33,905 bases of DNA from JBAQMG01 sp049302575 (GCA_049302575.1 JBAQMG010000130.1:1-33905); one strand, 5' to 3'; shown: positions 1-9,100, counted from the stretch's first letter. A program made the numbers and translations. The notes: a model not told the origin generated them from the letters alone.

Positions 1-1219
1 GCACTACACTTACAATTTTGCCAACCTTTACCTTGGTGTCAGGATCGGGATCTTGACGCAGTATTTGATCCTTTTCTACTTTATCACTAAATTCGGTGGA
101 GGTTTTAGGATCCAAACTCAACTTTTCCTTTTCTAAGTACATTTTAGCTATAGGAAGAGTCATACCCGTAAGATCCGGAACTGCGGTTTCCCCAACCACA
201 AAATAACTCCGTAGCCAAAACCCACCCATGCTCAAGAGGAGAAGACAGATTACCACAATAACAATTATCCATCGTTTACGATGGTGTAAGGGTTTTGAAC
301 CTTGTGAGGAAGAAACTGCAGAATTGACTTCTTGCGCGAGGGATTTGTGAATCTGAGTAGAATCATGATCCAGAAAACCTTGATCAACAACACGAGTTAC
401 CTTATGCCCCGCTTGAACTCTTTGTAGGTCTGCCATTAGCTCAATTACGCTCGCATAACGAGCCTCAGGAGACTTGGCAATACACTTCATAACAACAGCT
501 TCTAATTCCTGTTCAATCCGGGGGTTTAGCTTACTAGGGGGCAAGGGCAACTCTTGTAAATGTTTAAGTACTATAGCTATGGGCGTCTCACCATCATAGG
601 GAACTTTACCTGTCAACAATTCATACATGATAATACCTAAAGAATATATATCCGATTGTTCATTGCTCAAAACACCTTTAGCTTGTTCTGGTGATAAATA
701 ATGAACTGAACCAACAATATCACTAGTATGCGTCACTGTCGCAGAAGAAACCGCACGTGCTATCCCAAAATCAGTAACTTTAGCCCGACCATCCTCAGTG
801 ATTAAAACATTTTGGGGTTTGATATCCCTATGAATAATATGGTGCTCATGAGCATGGCTTAGAGCCTCCCCTAACTGTCTAGCAAAATGAAGTGTTTGCT
901 CCATAGATAAAGGCGCATATTCTCGGATAATTTCCTTAAGATTACGTCCTTCAATATATTCCATTACAATATATTCCATATCACCATCTTTTCCAACATC
1001 GTATATGGATACAATGTTCGGGTGGGACAAGCTAGCAGCGGACTGTGCCTCTCGGCGGAAACGTCGGATAAAATCCTCATCAGTTACAAATTGATCCCGT
1101 AGCACTTTGATGGTGACAACCCTATTAAGCAAAAGATCCTTAGCTTTATATACGATGGCCATCCCACCAGCGCCTATTTTCTCAATAACCTCATAGCGTC
1201 CACCGAAGATTTTGCTCAT
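1..1219 (-). CDS. prkC: PASTA-type Ser/Thr protein kinase PrkC (3' end outside window)
   Basis: Membrane Ser/Thr kinase that senses muropeptide or lipid II signals outside the cell and phosphorylates cell-wall and division proteins inside. Translating the minus strand from ATG at 1219 gives a glycine-rich loop (IGAGGM, about residues 15-20), the lysine of VTIKVL (about 38), the catalytic HRD (130-132), DFG (150-152) and a threonine-rich activation segment before SPEQA. A basic juxtamembrane linker, one membrane segment (WIIVIVVICLLLL, around 320-340) and the start of the first PASTA repeat (VPDLTGMTL) follow. About 406 codons are present and the frame is open to the edge, so further PASTA repeats lie outside. 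The start overlaps the pbpA stop as ATGA, which implies translational coupling. It is the last visible gene of the fhaA-fhaB-stp-ftsW-pbpA-prkC operon. Confidence 0.95.
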   Translation of the reverse strand, partial: MSKIFGGRYEVIEKIGAGGMAIVYKAKDLLLNRVVTIKVLRDQFVTDEDFIRRFRREAQSAASLSHPNIVSIYDVGKDGDMEYIVMEYIEGRNLKEIIREYAPLSMEQTLHFARQLGEALSHAHEHHIIHRDIKPQNVLITEDGRAKVTDFGIARAVSSATVTHTSDIVGSVHYLSPEQAKGVLSNEQSDIYSLGIIMYELLTGKVPYDGETPIAIVLKHLQELPLPPSKLNPRIEQELEAVVMKCIAKSPEARYASVIELMADLQRVQAGHKVTRVVDQGFLDHDSTQIHKSLAQEVNSAVSSSQGSKPLHHRKRWIIVIVVICLLLLSMGGFWLRSYFVVGETAVPDLTGMTLPIAKMYLEKEKLSLDPKTSTEFSDKVEKDQILRQDPDPDTKVKVGKIVSVV

Positions 1220-2628
1220 TTTTTGTCACCTGCTTTCTGTAAAAGTGCCTTTTCGATAAGATCTCTGGCGATAGGGGCAGCTATTTCTCCACCAATACCA
1301 CCATTTTCTACGAGAATTGCTACGGCAATTTGTGGATCCTCTGCAGGTGCAAAGGCTATATACCAAGCGTGTGTTCGTAGGTTTCCCCCTGGTTCAGCTG
1401 AACCAGTTTTAGCCGCCACCTGAACGCCAAGTAATGCACCTTGAACTGCTGTTCCAGAGTTAACGGCTGTCACCATGGCACTGGTAATTTTTCCAGCCTC
1501 TTCTGCAGATAAAGCAGTCAACCAAGGCTTGGGCTGCGCCTGATATACTAGTCTCTGATTAGAATCTAAGACCCTTTGGACAATATGAGGAGCCATTATG
1601 ACTCCGTGATTTGCTATTCCCGCAGCAATTAAAGCCATATGCAGCGGACTTGTTAACACTTGACCCTGACCAAAGGCACTAGCCGTCAGGAGATTAACAT
1701 CTAACCTCCTGGGATCAAGCTCTTTATTAATTATAGAACTTCTTGGGATAGGCAATTCAAACGGAATTGTTTGGCCGAAACCGAAGGCTTTAGTAGCAGC
1801 TAAAAAGCTCAGATCCCCAGCGCGCATAGCAAAAGTTGCAAAATAAGTGTTGCAAGATTCAGCCAAAGCAGTATTATAATTAACCCAACCATGAACTTGG
1901 TCGTCAGGAATAATCTGACCATTAATTTTAGTCGACCCTGTACACTCATAAAGATCGGTAGTATTGAGTCCCGAACGCAACAAAGCTAGGGAAGTTACTA
2001 CTTTCATAATCGATCCGGGCGCAAATAACGCAAGAGCATGATTTACAAGGGGACTCTTAGGCCGTGAAGCTATTTCCTGCCAATTACGGTCGAGGCCATT
2101 CGGATCGAAGCTAGGCTGGCTAACAAGAGCCAAGACCTCCCCAGTTTTAGGATTAAGCACCACTGCTGCACCTGTTTTTCCTTTAAGACCTTGATAGGCT
2201 ACTTGTTGCAAAGCTCCGTCTAAGGTGAGAACAATATCATCTCCCTGACGAGGAAGTTCTAAGGATTGCTGGATTTCTTGCATTGGAGTCGAATTTTTCA
2301 GTCCCATCAGCCAGTCGGCTAGACTCCCTTCCAGACCTGCCGAGCCGTGTTGAAGAGTTGCATAGCCAATCAAGGGTTCTACCAGCTCTCCTTTAGGGTA
2401 GACACGAAGTCTTTTTCCCGAATTATTGGTTGTTTGGGCTAATACTTCGCCATTACGGTCAAAAATACCTCCCCTAAGTACTCTCTCCTCCAATCTAATT
2501 AAACGCCGATTAGTTGGATTTTCTTGAAGCATATCAGCCTCGACGACCTGCCAATAAACTAGTCCAAGACTTAAAACAAAGAAGCTTATGGCAAACCCCA
2601 AAGCCACTTGACGTAACCCACGGTTCAT
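1216..2628 (-). CDS. pbpA: Class B penicillin-binding protein (PbpA/FtsI type transpeptidase)
   Basis: Peptidoglycan D,D-transpeptidase anchored in the membrane; it cross-links glycan strands made by the partner SEDS polymerase encoded next to it. The 470-residue protein has one N-terminal membrane helix (about 8-28), a short pedestal (LRGGIFDRNG near 51-60) and a complete penicillin-binding domain. The active-site motifs are SIMK (S206, K209), SCN (258-260) and KTG (407-409). At 470 residues it is short for Bacillota class B PBPs, which often exceed 600, and nearer the actinobacterial PbpA size; it has no PASTA repeats. The ATG overlaps the ftsW stop as ATGA, and its own stop overlaps the prkC start. 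Family assignment is firm; whether it serves elongation or division cannot be told from sequence. Confidence 0.93.
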   Translation of the reverse strand: MNRGLRQVALGFAISFFVLSLGLVYWQVVEADMLQENPTNRRLIRLEERVLRGGIFDRNGEVLAQTTNNSGKRLRVYPKGELVEPLIGYATLQHGSAGLEGSLADWLMGLKNSTPMQEIQQSLELPRQGDDIVLTLDGALQQVAYQGLKGKTGAAVVLNPKTGEVLALVSQPSFDPNGLDRNWQEIASRPKSPLVNHALALFAPGSIMKVVTSLALLRSGLNTTDLYECTGSTKINGQIIPDDQVHGWVNYNTALAESCNTYFATFAMRAGDLSFLAATKAFGFGQTIPFELPIPRSSIINKELDPRRLDVNLLTASAFGQGQVLTSPLHMALIAAGIANHGVIMAPHIVQRVLDSNQRLVYQAQPKPWLTALSAEEAGKITSAMVTAVNSGTAVQGALLGVQVAAKTGSAEPGGNLRTHAWYIAFAPAEDPQIAVAILVENGGIGGEIAAPIARDLIEKALLQKAGDKK

Positions 2629-3905
2629 GCTACATACTCCCTTACTTTATTTCTAAAGGTACTTGTTTCAGCTGACTGGGAGATATTAACTAACAAGCCA
2701 AGTAGTAAAAAATGTACCAGCATCGAACTTCCACCATAACTAACCCAGGGTAGGGGAATCCCCGTTAAAGGTAAAAGTTTAGTTACTCCAGCTAGAATTA
2801 TCAAGGTTTCAGTTCCAATCAGAATTCCAATTCCTGCAGCTAAGATTTGGCCGAATCTGTCCAAAGCTTGTAAACTTACTACAAAAGCTCGCATAACTAC
2901 AATTAAGAAGAGGCAAAGCACTGCCATAGCCCCTGCAAAACCAAGTTCTTCAGCAATTACTGAAAAAATAAAATCTGTACTCGCAGCAGGAACTTGGTAA
3001 GCACCGATGCCATTTCCAAACCCTGTGCCTAAAATTTTCCCTCCCCCAATGGCAAAGAGAGATTGGGCGATTTGATAGCCACCGCCTGTGGGGTCTTGCC
3101 AGGGATGTAACCATACCTCTACTCTCAAACGCACATGACCAAAAAGGAAATATCCTAAAATAAACGTGACTATAAAAATTGGCAGTGCCAATCCAAGATA
3201 AAGAGGCCTTTCCGTTACAACATATAACAGCAAAACAAAAAGCAAATAAAACACTAAAGCTGTTCCCAAACTTTTCTGAGCTGCTAAAAGTCCCAAAGAG
3301 AAGGCGGCCATAACAAGAAAAGGCCCTAAAGTACGCCAATCTGGCAAAGAATATTTACCAAATTGAATAGTCCCTACCCGAAGAATTTCTTGATGTTCCC
3401 CCAAGTATGATGCTAAGAACAATAGCAACGCGAGCTTCACAAACTCCTCAGGCTCAACACTAAAGCCCCCGATACCCAACCAACTGGTAGCTCCCCCACG
3501 TGTTACCCCAAACAGAAGCGTCCCTACGAGTAAGGTTACCGCCATAAGCCCCCACAAGTATCGAAAACGTCCCAAAAGGCGATAATCACGTAGTCCAAAT
3601 AGCACCCCATAGAAGATTATTAGTCCTAAATTTGCCCACCAAAACTGACGCAATGCTATTTCTGGACGAATCCTAACAAGAAAGACTAGACCTAAAGCTA
3701 GGATGGCCTGCACAACCGTCAATAGATACGGGTCACCCTGATAATTCCAAAGCTTCTCCAATAAACTCCCCATCATCAAGATCGAGGAAAAAATAATCCC
3801 TTGCCAAAAAAGTTCCGAATTTATTTTACCGTCTGCCTTCATTAATATAAGTCCTATCCATAGAAGGCCAATAATCAAAACCCTTGTTATCAGACGACTT
3901 CTCAT
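2625..3905 (-). CDS. SEDS-family peptidoglycan polymerase (FtsW/RodA)
   Basis: Polytopic glycosyltransferase that polymerises lipid II into glycan strands together with a class B PBP. The 426-residue protein is almost entirely hydrophobic with many predicted membrane segments. It shows SEDS signatures: GVTRGGATSWLGIGGFSVEP (about 134-153), where the E-P-E-E segment leads into a helix, a large external loop with WLHPWQDPTGGGYQ, and a C-terminal GIPLPWVSYGGSSM. Its stop overlaps the pbpA start by four bases, so the polymerase and transpeptidase are translationally coupled. FtsW and RodA cannot be separated safely here; the shared operon with pbpA, stp and prkC matches the gene called rodA in mycobacteria. 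A small inverted repeat sits just ahead of its ribosome binding site. Confidence 0.93.
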   Translation of the reverse strand: MRSRLITRVLIIGLLWIGLILMKADGKINSELFWQGIIFSSILMMGSLLEKLWNYQGDPYLLTVVQAILALGLVFLVRIRPEIALRQFWWANLGLIIFYGVLFGLRDYRLLGRFRYLWGLMAVTLLVGTLLFGVTRGGATSWLGIGGFSVEPEEFVKLALLLFLASYLGEHQEILRVGTIQFGKYSLPDWRTLGPFLVMAAFSLGLLAAQKSLGTALVFYLLFVLLLYVVTERPLYLGLALPIFIVTFILGYFLFGHVRLRVEVWLHPWQDPTGGGYQIAQSLFAIGGGKILGTGFGNGIGAYQVPAASTDFIFSVIAEELGFAGAMAVLCLFLIVVMRAFVVSLQALDRFGQILAAGIGILIGTETLIILAGVTKLLPLTGIPLPWVSYGGSSMLVHFLLLGLLVNISQSAETSTFRNKVREYVA

Positions 3906-3920
3906 GTCATTACTCCATAA

Positions 3921-3935
3921 CGCAGCAAAGCTGCG
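3921..3935 (-). promoter_or_regulatory. Small hairpin just upstream of the ftsW/rodA ribosome binding site
   Basis: CGCAGC-aaa-GCTGCG forms a perfect 6-bp stem with a 3-base loop. In the minus-strand mRNA it lies immediately 5' of the GGAG ribosome binding site and about 15 bases from the ftsW ATG. There is no U-tract, so it is not a terminator. It may tune initiation of ftsW or stabilise the mRNA within the operon. This is an inference from position only. Confidence 0.35.
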
Positions 3936-4009
3936 GTCATTAATAAAAATACCTAACCGTTACTCAAAAGCTTGTTTTTTCTTTATTCTTTTTGAGAATA
4001 ATTACATAA

Positions 4010-4726
4010 TTACATAATACAGCACAAGGCTGTAAAATTATCTGGGGCACCCCGTTCGAGGATTAGTCTCTTAAAACCTTCGAACCGTGCTTCCCAAGAT
4101 TGGGGTTGCCTAAGTTTTTCAGTAAGTTCTTCATCGCTTAAGAGGTTAGAAAACCCATCCGTACAAAGAAGAAAAACATCTCCCAGCTTTAAATCACACA
4201 TCCTATAATCAATATTAACATGTTCTGAAGTACCCAAGGCCCGCATCAGAACATTCCGCTGCGGGTGATTAATCGCTTCCTCAACGGTGATTTGACCTAT
4301 ACGCACTAATTCTTCAGTTAAAGAATGGTCGGTTGTCAACCTAATCAATTTCCCGTCACGCCATAAATAAGCCCTGCTATCACCAACGTGAGTTATAAAA
4401 ACTTGATCCTGACGTATCACTAGCATGGTCAAGGTTGTACCCATACCTTGATTCTCCGTGTGAAGTGTTGCTGATTCGTAGACGACGCGATTTGTTTGGG
4501 CTATAGCCTCTATTAACCAAGATTCCAGTTCATCATTCGTAATCTCATCCAGTTCAGGAACCAGTTTTCTCAATTCACTCATCGCTGTACCTGATGCGAC
4601 TTCACCTGCTTGATGACCCCCCATACCATCAGCCACAGCAAACATACCGTAGCTTGAAAGAACGAGCAAAGCATCCTCATTGTTTTTACGTACTAGTCCA
4701 GTCTCACTGAAACTTAGAACCCTCAT
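4010..4726 (-). CDS. stp: PP2C-type Ser/Thr phosphatase, partner of PrkC
   Basis: Metal-dependent (Mn/Mg) protein phosphatase that removes phosphate from PrkC and its substrates, giving a kinase/phosphatase switch. The 238-residue protein shows the PP2C series in order: ETGLVRKNNEDALL (N-terminal Asp/Glu metal ligands), FAVADGMGGHQAGE (DGMGGH), THVGDSRAYL (GDSR), LCTDGFSNLL (TDG) and GAPDNFTALCC (DN metal ligand). I chose the ATG at 4726 because a GAGGTGG ribosome binding site lies 5-6 bases upstream. An in-frame start at 4762 would add 12 residues not typical of the family. The 5' end overlaps the 3' end of fhaB by 23 bases. Alternative names prpC and pstP reflect the same function. Confidence 0.94.
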   Translation of the reverse strand: MRVLSFSETGLVRKNNEDALLVLSSYGMFAVADGMGGHQAGEVASGTAMSELRKLVPELDEITNDELESWLIEAIAQTNRVVYESATLHTENQGMGTTLTMLVIRQDQVFITHVGDSRAYLWRDGKLIRLTTDHSLTEELVRIGQITVEEAINHPQRNVLMRALGTSEHVNIDYRMCDLKLGDVFLLCTDGFSNLLSDEELTEKLRQPQSWEARFEGFKRLILERGAPDNFTALCCIM

Positions 4727-5156
4727 TTTGCCACCTCGAGTATTGGAAAGTAATACTTCCAATTTTCACATAGTCACCCATCACAAGTTGTACAGGAGAT
4801 TGAATACGTTCACCATTAACCCATGTTCCATTGGTGCTTCCTAGATCCTCGACCAAAGTTACTCCTTTATGTTGTCTAAACGAGGCATGTTCAATCGAAG
4901 CAAAATGATCTGGTAAAGCAATGTCGTTATTATTACCACGTCCAATGCGCAGCCCTTTACCATCAATGCGTAAAACACGACCTTTGGGTAACAAATCTGC
5001 ACCAGTGAGAACTTCTAATCGTCCAAACTCCTGACTTGGACGAACCAATAGTCCTCTTCCCTTTAAATCAGCTAAAAGTGCAGTTAAAAAACGAAAAAGC
5101 AAAAGATAAATCAATCCCAAAAATATAAATCGTCCTATAACCAACAAGATTTGCAT
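4704..5156 (-). CDS. fhaB: Membrane-anchored FHA-domain protein (FhaB/FipA-like)
   Basis: Phosphothreonine-binding adaptor. The first 30 residues form one membrane segment (LLVIGRFIFLGLIYLLLF), then a short linker, then an FHA domain (about 62-147). Its conserved pieces are LRIGRGNNNDIAL (the GR arginine), SIEHASF (serine/histidine of the SxxH motif), DLGSTNGTWVNGER and a final MGDYVKIGSITFQY strand. A single membrane helix followed by FHA is the layout of mycobacterial FhaB, which recruits division and wall proteins when phosphorylated partners appear. It lies 9 bases after fhaA and overlaps stp. The role is inferred from domain order and operon; phosphorylation targets are unknown. Confidence 0.9.
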   Translation of the reverse strand: MQILLVIGRFIFLGLIYLLLFRFLTALLADLKGRGLLVRPSQEFGRLEVLTGADLLPKGRVLRIDGKGLRIGRGNNNDIALPDHFASIEHASFRQHKGVTLVEDLGSTNGTWVNGERIQSPVQLVMGDYVKIGSITFQYSRWQNEGSKFQ

Positions 5157-5165
5157 AGGTACCCC

Positions 5166-5948
5166 CTACACTCGCTTAATAGCTAAGATACTCTGCCCTA
5201 ATTGAATCCTGTCTCCTGGCGAAATTAATTGACGAGATATTCTTTGACCATTGACCAGTGTACCATTGGTACTTCCTAAATCATCCAATAACCAACCACG
5301 TTCACACTGAGTCATTTTGAGGTGTCGACGTGATGTTTCAAGATCGGTAAGTACAAGTTCACATTGGGCATGGCGTCCGATATAAATGGTCTCAGCATCA
5401 AGAGTAACTATTTTGCCAAGATCCTGTCCCTGAATGATTTCGAGAATATATCTGAAATTCCTGCTAGCAAGGCTCTCTTCGGAAGAGTTTATCTTGACTT
5501 CATCTTGGAAAATAGTTGTTTTTTCGTGCTCTAATTCCTTTTTCCGAGCATTATCCTCCCCTTCTCCCCAATCTATATCTATCGAATCATCAAAAGCTAC
5601 TTCGACAAACATCTCCCGTAGGTTTACAGTGTCATCTGCATGCAATTCAATAGATGGTCTACTTAAAAAAGTATAACCGTTGCGTTCGCCCTCAAGATGT
5701 AAATACTTGGACAATTCAATCAAAAAGGTCTCGCCAAAACTCGCTAAAGGCCCCCAATCTTTGGAATGAAGATATACCCTATAGACATTAGGCACATAAA
5801 CTTGGGAAATACTCACCTGTTTATGGCGAAACATCTCCTTCACGAGTTCCTTAGCAATTTCCACTGGTTGAAGACGGGTTGCTGTTTTCCTGAACGGCCC
5901 CGTAAAAAAAAGTTCAGCTACCTCCTCAAAGCGAGCTAAAAGACTCAT
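5166..5948 (-). CDS. fhaA: DUF3662 + FHA domain protein (FhaA-like)
   Basis: Cytoplasmic adaptor expected to bind phosphothreonines on PrkC-pathway proteins. The 260-residue protein has an N-terminal DUF3662 domain (about 1-110; it starts SLLARFEEVAELFFTGPF and continues through VEIAKELVKEM and VYVPNVYRVYL). An acidic, poorly conserved linker (about 125-165) comes next, then a C-terminal FHA domain with IYIGRHAQCELVL, TSRRHLKM and DLGSTNGTLVNGQ. I placed the start at ATG 5948, which has GGAAGGTGG 7-8 bases upstream; the longer frame from 5993 reads inside rlmN and adds 15 non-family residues. The chosen start still overlaps the rlmN 3' end by 23 bases. The linker lacks the long low-complexity stretch of mycobacterial FhaA. 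Confidence 0.92.
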   Translation of the reverse strand: MSLLARFEEVAELFFTGPFRKTATRLQPVEIAKELVKEMFRHKQVSISQVYVPNVYRVYLHSKDWGPLASFGETFLIELSKYLHLEGERNGYTFLSRPSIELHADDTVNLREMFVEVAFDDSIDIDWGEGEDNARKKELEHEKTTIFQDEVKINSSEESLASRNFRYILEIIQGQDLGKIVTLDAETIYIGRHAQCELVLTDLETSRRHLKMTQCERGWLLDDLGSTNGTLVNGQRISRQLISPGDRIQLGQSILAIKRV

Positions 5949-7008
5949 CCTTATCCACCTTCCATTGACCACGGAGTTGACCACAGGCTGCATCGATATC
6001 CGTGCCCCGTTCCTCTCGAATTGAAACTGCGATAGCGTAACGCTCTAAGGTTCTGGCAAATTCATACAACTCTTCGGTTTTTGGCCTACCCATTTTTGTT
6101 TCAGCCACAGGATTTACAGGTATAAGATTGACATGAGCTAAAAAACCCTGTAAGAGTCTCCCTAGTGCCTCGGCACTAGCTTGGTTCACTTCTCCAGCGA
6201 TTAAGGCTACCTCAAAGGTAATCCGCCTGTTGGTTAGTTCAATATACTCACCACAAGCGTTCATCAATTCTTTTAAAGGATAACGCCGATTAAGGGGTAC
6301 TAAAGCATCCCGAACACTATCAAGCGCAGAATGGAGTGACACTGCCAACCCCACTTGAGGGTTATCTCTCGCTAATTGTCTAATTTTCGGTGCCACTCCA
6401 CTTGTGGAAATTGTCATTCGGCGCATGCCAATATTTTGACCTGACTCTTGATTTAAGATTTCAAGCGCCTTAAGCACAGCTTCATAATTAAGTAAAGGCT
6501 CTCCCATACCCATAAACACAATATTTGTAACCTTTGATAGAGGATCTTCTTGAGACATCAAACGACTAATCTCTAAAACCTGTCCGACAATCTCACCCAC
6601 ACTTAAATCCCTACAGAAACCGCCCAAGCCCGTAGCACAAAACGCACACCCTACTGCACAACCAACTTGAGTAGAAACACAAACCGTCTGCCGATTCCGT
6701 GAAGTATCTCGCTCATAATTCATGAGAACGCATTCAATGCTTTCCCCATCCTCTAAGCCAAATAAGTATTTACGCGTTCCATCCTGGGCTCGCTGCTCCT
6801 TTAATAACTTTAACGGCGCTAAATTGAGCAACGTTTTTAACTTTTCGCGTTCAGCTGCCGGAATATTATGCATTTCATCCCAGGTCTGAACTCCCTTTTG
6901 TTGTACCCAACGAAACAATTGTTGCGCTCTAAAGCGTTTCAAACCAAGTCCTTGGCATAATTCAATCAGTTCTGTTTCCAGACATCCTCGCAATTCTAAG
7001 CTTCCCAT
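5926..7008 (-). CDS. rlmN: Dual-specificity 23S rRNA/tRNA C2 adenosine methyltransferase RlmN
   Basis: Radical-SAM enzyme that methylates C2 of A2503 in 23S rRNA and A37 in some tRNAs. The 360-residue protein carries the iron-sulphur CxxxCxxC (C117, C121, C124 in VGCAVGCAFCATGLGG), NIVFMGMGEPLLNY, the SAM-binding stretch MTISTSGV, and the C-terminal catalytic cysteine C342 in DIDAACGQLRG, paired with C110 or C117 chemistry as in the family. The N-terminal helical accessory domain (LGLKRFRAQQLFRWV) is intact. It lies between rsmB (24 bases upstream) and fhaA (overlapping), so two rRNA modification genes and a formyl/deformylase pair feed into the signalling operon. Confidence 0.97.
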   Translation of the reverse strand: MGSLELRGCLETELIELCQGLGLKRFRAQQLFRWVQQKGVQTWDEMHNIPAAEREKLKTLLNLAPLKLLKEQRAQDGTRKYLFGLEDGESIECVLMNYERDTSRNRQTVCVSTQVGCAVGCAFCATGLGGFCRDLSVGEIVGQVLEISRLMSQEDPLSKVTNIVFMGMGEPLLNYEAVLKALEILNQESGQNIGMRRMTISTSGVAPKIRQLARDNPQVGLAVSLHSALDSVRDALVPLNRRYPLKELMNACGEYIELTNRRITFEVALIAGEVNQASAEALGRLLQGFLAHVNLIPVNPVAETKMGRPKTEELYEFARTLERYAIAVSIREERGTDIDAACGQLRGQWKVDKDESFSSL

Positions 7009-7032
7009 TAGTATTCACCTAATTCATTCCAG

Positions 7033-8394
7033 TTAAACTCCCCGACAACGGAATTTAGCTATGAAAAATCCGTCAGTCCCCTGCCGCTGGGTAAGTAACT
7101 GTAACATACCCTTCTCAGCCAGCTTAATGTCCGACTCATCTAATTGCATAAAAGGTATAGTTTTGGCAATATTTACTACTTCAAATTCCGGGTGATTCTG
7201 CCTAAACCTTTTAACCACTTCAAAATTCTCCTCTGGTTCAATGGTACAAGTCGAGTATACCAATTCGCCACCCACCGCTACACATTTAGCGGCTTGTTCA
7301 AGGATTTGAAGTTGTAGTACAGGGAGAGTTTGGAGATCAGCCTCCTGTTTCTGCCATCGTAAATCGGCTTTACGTCTAATAATTCCCAACCCCGAACAAG
7401 GAGCATCGACTAATACCCGTTGCATAGTCCGAGGTTCTACTCTAGGTAATTGGCGTGCATCGCCCAACACTGGGCGAATAATCCCGATTCCCAAGCGTTC
7501 AGCGAGTTCTCTTACCAGTTCTAATTTATGGGGATAAATATCATAAGCTAGAATCTCACCCTGATCATCCATCAGTTGAGCAATATGGGTCGTCTTGCCA
7601 CCTGGAGCACTACAAGCATCTAAGACGACTTGCCCTGGGCTTGGCTGTAAAACATGGGCCACTAACTGCGAACTTTCGTCTTGCACTGTAAAGAAACCAG
7701 CTTGGAAACTCTCCAAGCGTTCTAGCCCCCCAAAATCTTGAATAGCTAAGCTTTCTGGCACTCTGGTCCCTAACTCTACTTTAACCCCTTCAACCTGAAG
7801 CGCCTTTAACAAATCTTCACGCGAAATCTTCAAGGTATTGGTACGGATCCAGGTTGGGGATGGTTCATTATTCAGCTTACAAAGTTTCTCTGTTTCCGTG
7901 AAGCCCCAACGTTTCCACCAGCGTCGCACCAGCCACTCTGGATGGGAATAACGTATAGTAAGATAACGGACTGGTTCTCTTTCCTTGTTCGGCCAGGGTA
8001 AACCCCAACCCTGAAGTAATACCTGACGCAAAACACCATTCACTAAACCAGAAAATTTGGGATCCTGTCCTTTGGCCATTTCTACCCCTTCATTAATCGC
8101 TACAGCCCCTGGTATCCTATCAAGGTAGAGTATTTGGAAGACAGTGACCCTTAATATTTCCCGAATTGAGGGTGGCAAGGCCGACATAGGTTTGCGCAAA
8201 TGTTGTCGGAGTGCAAAATCCAGCGTATGGCGATTTTTGAGCACACCATTGACCAGCATCGTAATTAATTGGCGATCCCGGGAATCTAGGGTATACTTCA
8301 AAAAACTTTGCAATAGGAGGTTGGCATAGGAGCCTCCTTCTTCAACCCGAAGTAGGACCTGTACTGCTTGCCAACGAGCACTTTCTTTAGTCAT
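7033..8394 (-). CDS. rsmB: 16S rRNA m5C967 methyltransferase RsmB
   Basis: SAM-dependent enzyme that methylates C5 of C967 (E. coli numbering) in 16S rRNA. The 453-residue protein has an N-terminal NusB-like RNA-binding domain (about 1-135: ARWQAVQVLLRVEEGGSYAN, INEGVEMAK) followed by the methyltransferase. The latter shows VLDACSAPGGKTTHIAQ (SAM loop), DAPCSGLGIIRR with the PC cysteine, and YSTCTIEPEEN with the TC cysteine. I chose ATG 8394, which overlaps the yugP stop by 8 bases and has an AAGGG about 10 bases upstream; a TTG at 8415 in the same frame is the alternative. Confidence 0.96.
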   Translation of the reverse strand: MTKESARWQAVQVLLRVEEGGSYANLLLQSFLKYTLDSRDRQLITMLVNGVLKNRHTLDFALRQHLRKPMSALPPSIREILRVTVFQILYLDRIPGAVAINEGVEMAKGQDPKFSGLVNGVLRQVLLQGWGLPWPNKEREPVRYLTIRYSHPEWLVRRWWKRWGFTETEKLCKLNNEPSPTWIRTNTLKISREDLLKALQVEGVKVELGTRVPESLAIQDFGGLERLESFQAGFFTVQDESSQLVAHVLQPSPGQVVLDACSAPGGKTTHIAQLMDDQGEILAYDIYPHKLELVRELAERLGIGIIRPVLGDARQLPRVEPRTMQRVLVDAPCSGLGIIRRKADLRWQKQEADLQTLPVLQLQILEQAAKCVAVGGELVYSTCTIEPEENFEVVKRFRQNHPEFEVVNIAKTIPFMQLDESDIKLAEKGMLQLLTQRQGTDGFFIAKFRCRGV

Positions 8395-9085
8395 CTCGGT
8401 TACGCCCTTGAGCAAGGATAATAAAGCGGGCTAATTGTAAGACAGCCGCTAAAGCTGCAGCTACATAGGTAAGTGCAGCAGCGTTCAAAACTGAGCGTGC
8501 ACCTCGCACCTCGTCAGCCTCTAACATTCCACCTTCTTGCAAAAGAGCCATTGCGCGATTACTAGCATTAAACTCAACTGGCAAAGTAATAAGTTGAAAC
8601 ACCACTGCAAACGAAAAAAGCAGAATGCCGATTTGCAATAAAAAACCAAAAGATGACATAAAGAAGCCCACTAAAATCAGAATAGGTCCTAAGCTACTCC
8701 CAAAATTGGCTACTGGAACAAACGATGAACGCAATTGCAGGGGAAAATATCCGCTGGCATGTTGTAAGGCATGTCCGGTCTCATGAGCAGCAACGGCTAC
8801 AGAGGCCAAGGAGTTTCCCTGATAAACGTCCTGACTCAAACGCAGCACCCTGGTTCTTGGATCATAATGGTCCGATAACTTGCCGCCAATCGCTTCAATC
8901 TGAACATCATAAAGCCCTTTACTTTGCAAGATAGCCCGAGCTACTTGGGCTCCGCTCATTCCCTTGCGTGAACGAACCTCGGAATAACGCCGAAAGGATG
9001 AAGAGATCTTAAACTGAGCATATATGGACAATATAATCGCTGGAACCAACAAGATCATCGTGGGGTCCCATCCAAAACCGAGCAT
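8387..9085 (-). CDS. yugP: YugP-type membrane zinc metalloprotease
   Basis: Neutral zinc metallopeptidase of the YugP family (Pfam peptidase membrane zinc type 2), 232 residues. A first membrane helix (ILLVPAIILSIYAQF, 11-25) precedes the zinc motif HETGH (101-105), followed by ASGYFPLQLRS. Several more membrane helices (about 120-165 and 205-225) and the pattern NASNRAMALL, which is conserved in the family, come after. GATAGGAGG is an excellent ribosome binding site. Physiological substrates are not established; it is commonly found beside fmt, def and rsmB in clostridia. Nothing is missing from the active site. Confidence 0.9.
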   Translation of the reverse strand: MLGFGWDPTMILLVPAIILSIYAQFKISSSFRRYSEVRSRKGMSGAQVARAILQSKGLYDVQIEAIGGKLSDHYDPRTRVLRLSQDVYQGNSLASVAVAAHETGHALQHASGYFPLQLRSSFVPVANFGSSLGPILILVGFFMSSFGFLLQIGILLFSFAVVFQLITLPVEFNASNRAMALLQEGGMLEADEVRGARSVLNAAALTYVAAALAAVLQLARFIILAQGRNRDD

Positions 9086-9100
9086 AGGCTTTCCTCCTAT

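Noticed and set aside
5926..5993. Longer fhaA starting at 5993
   Set aside because: The extra 15 residues lie inside rlmN and lack the family pattern; ATG 5948 has a strong ribosome binding site.
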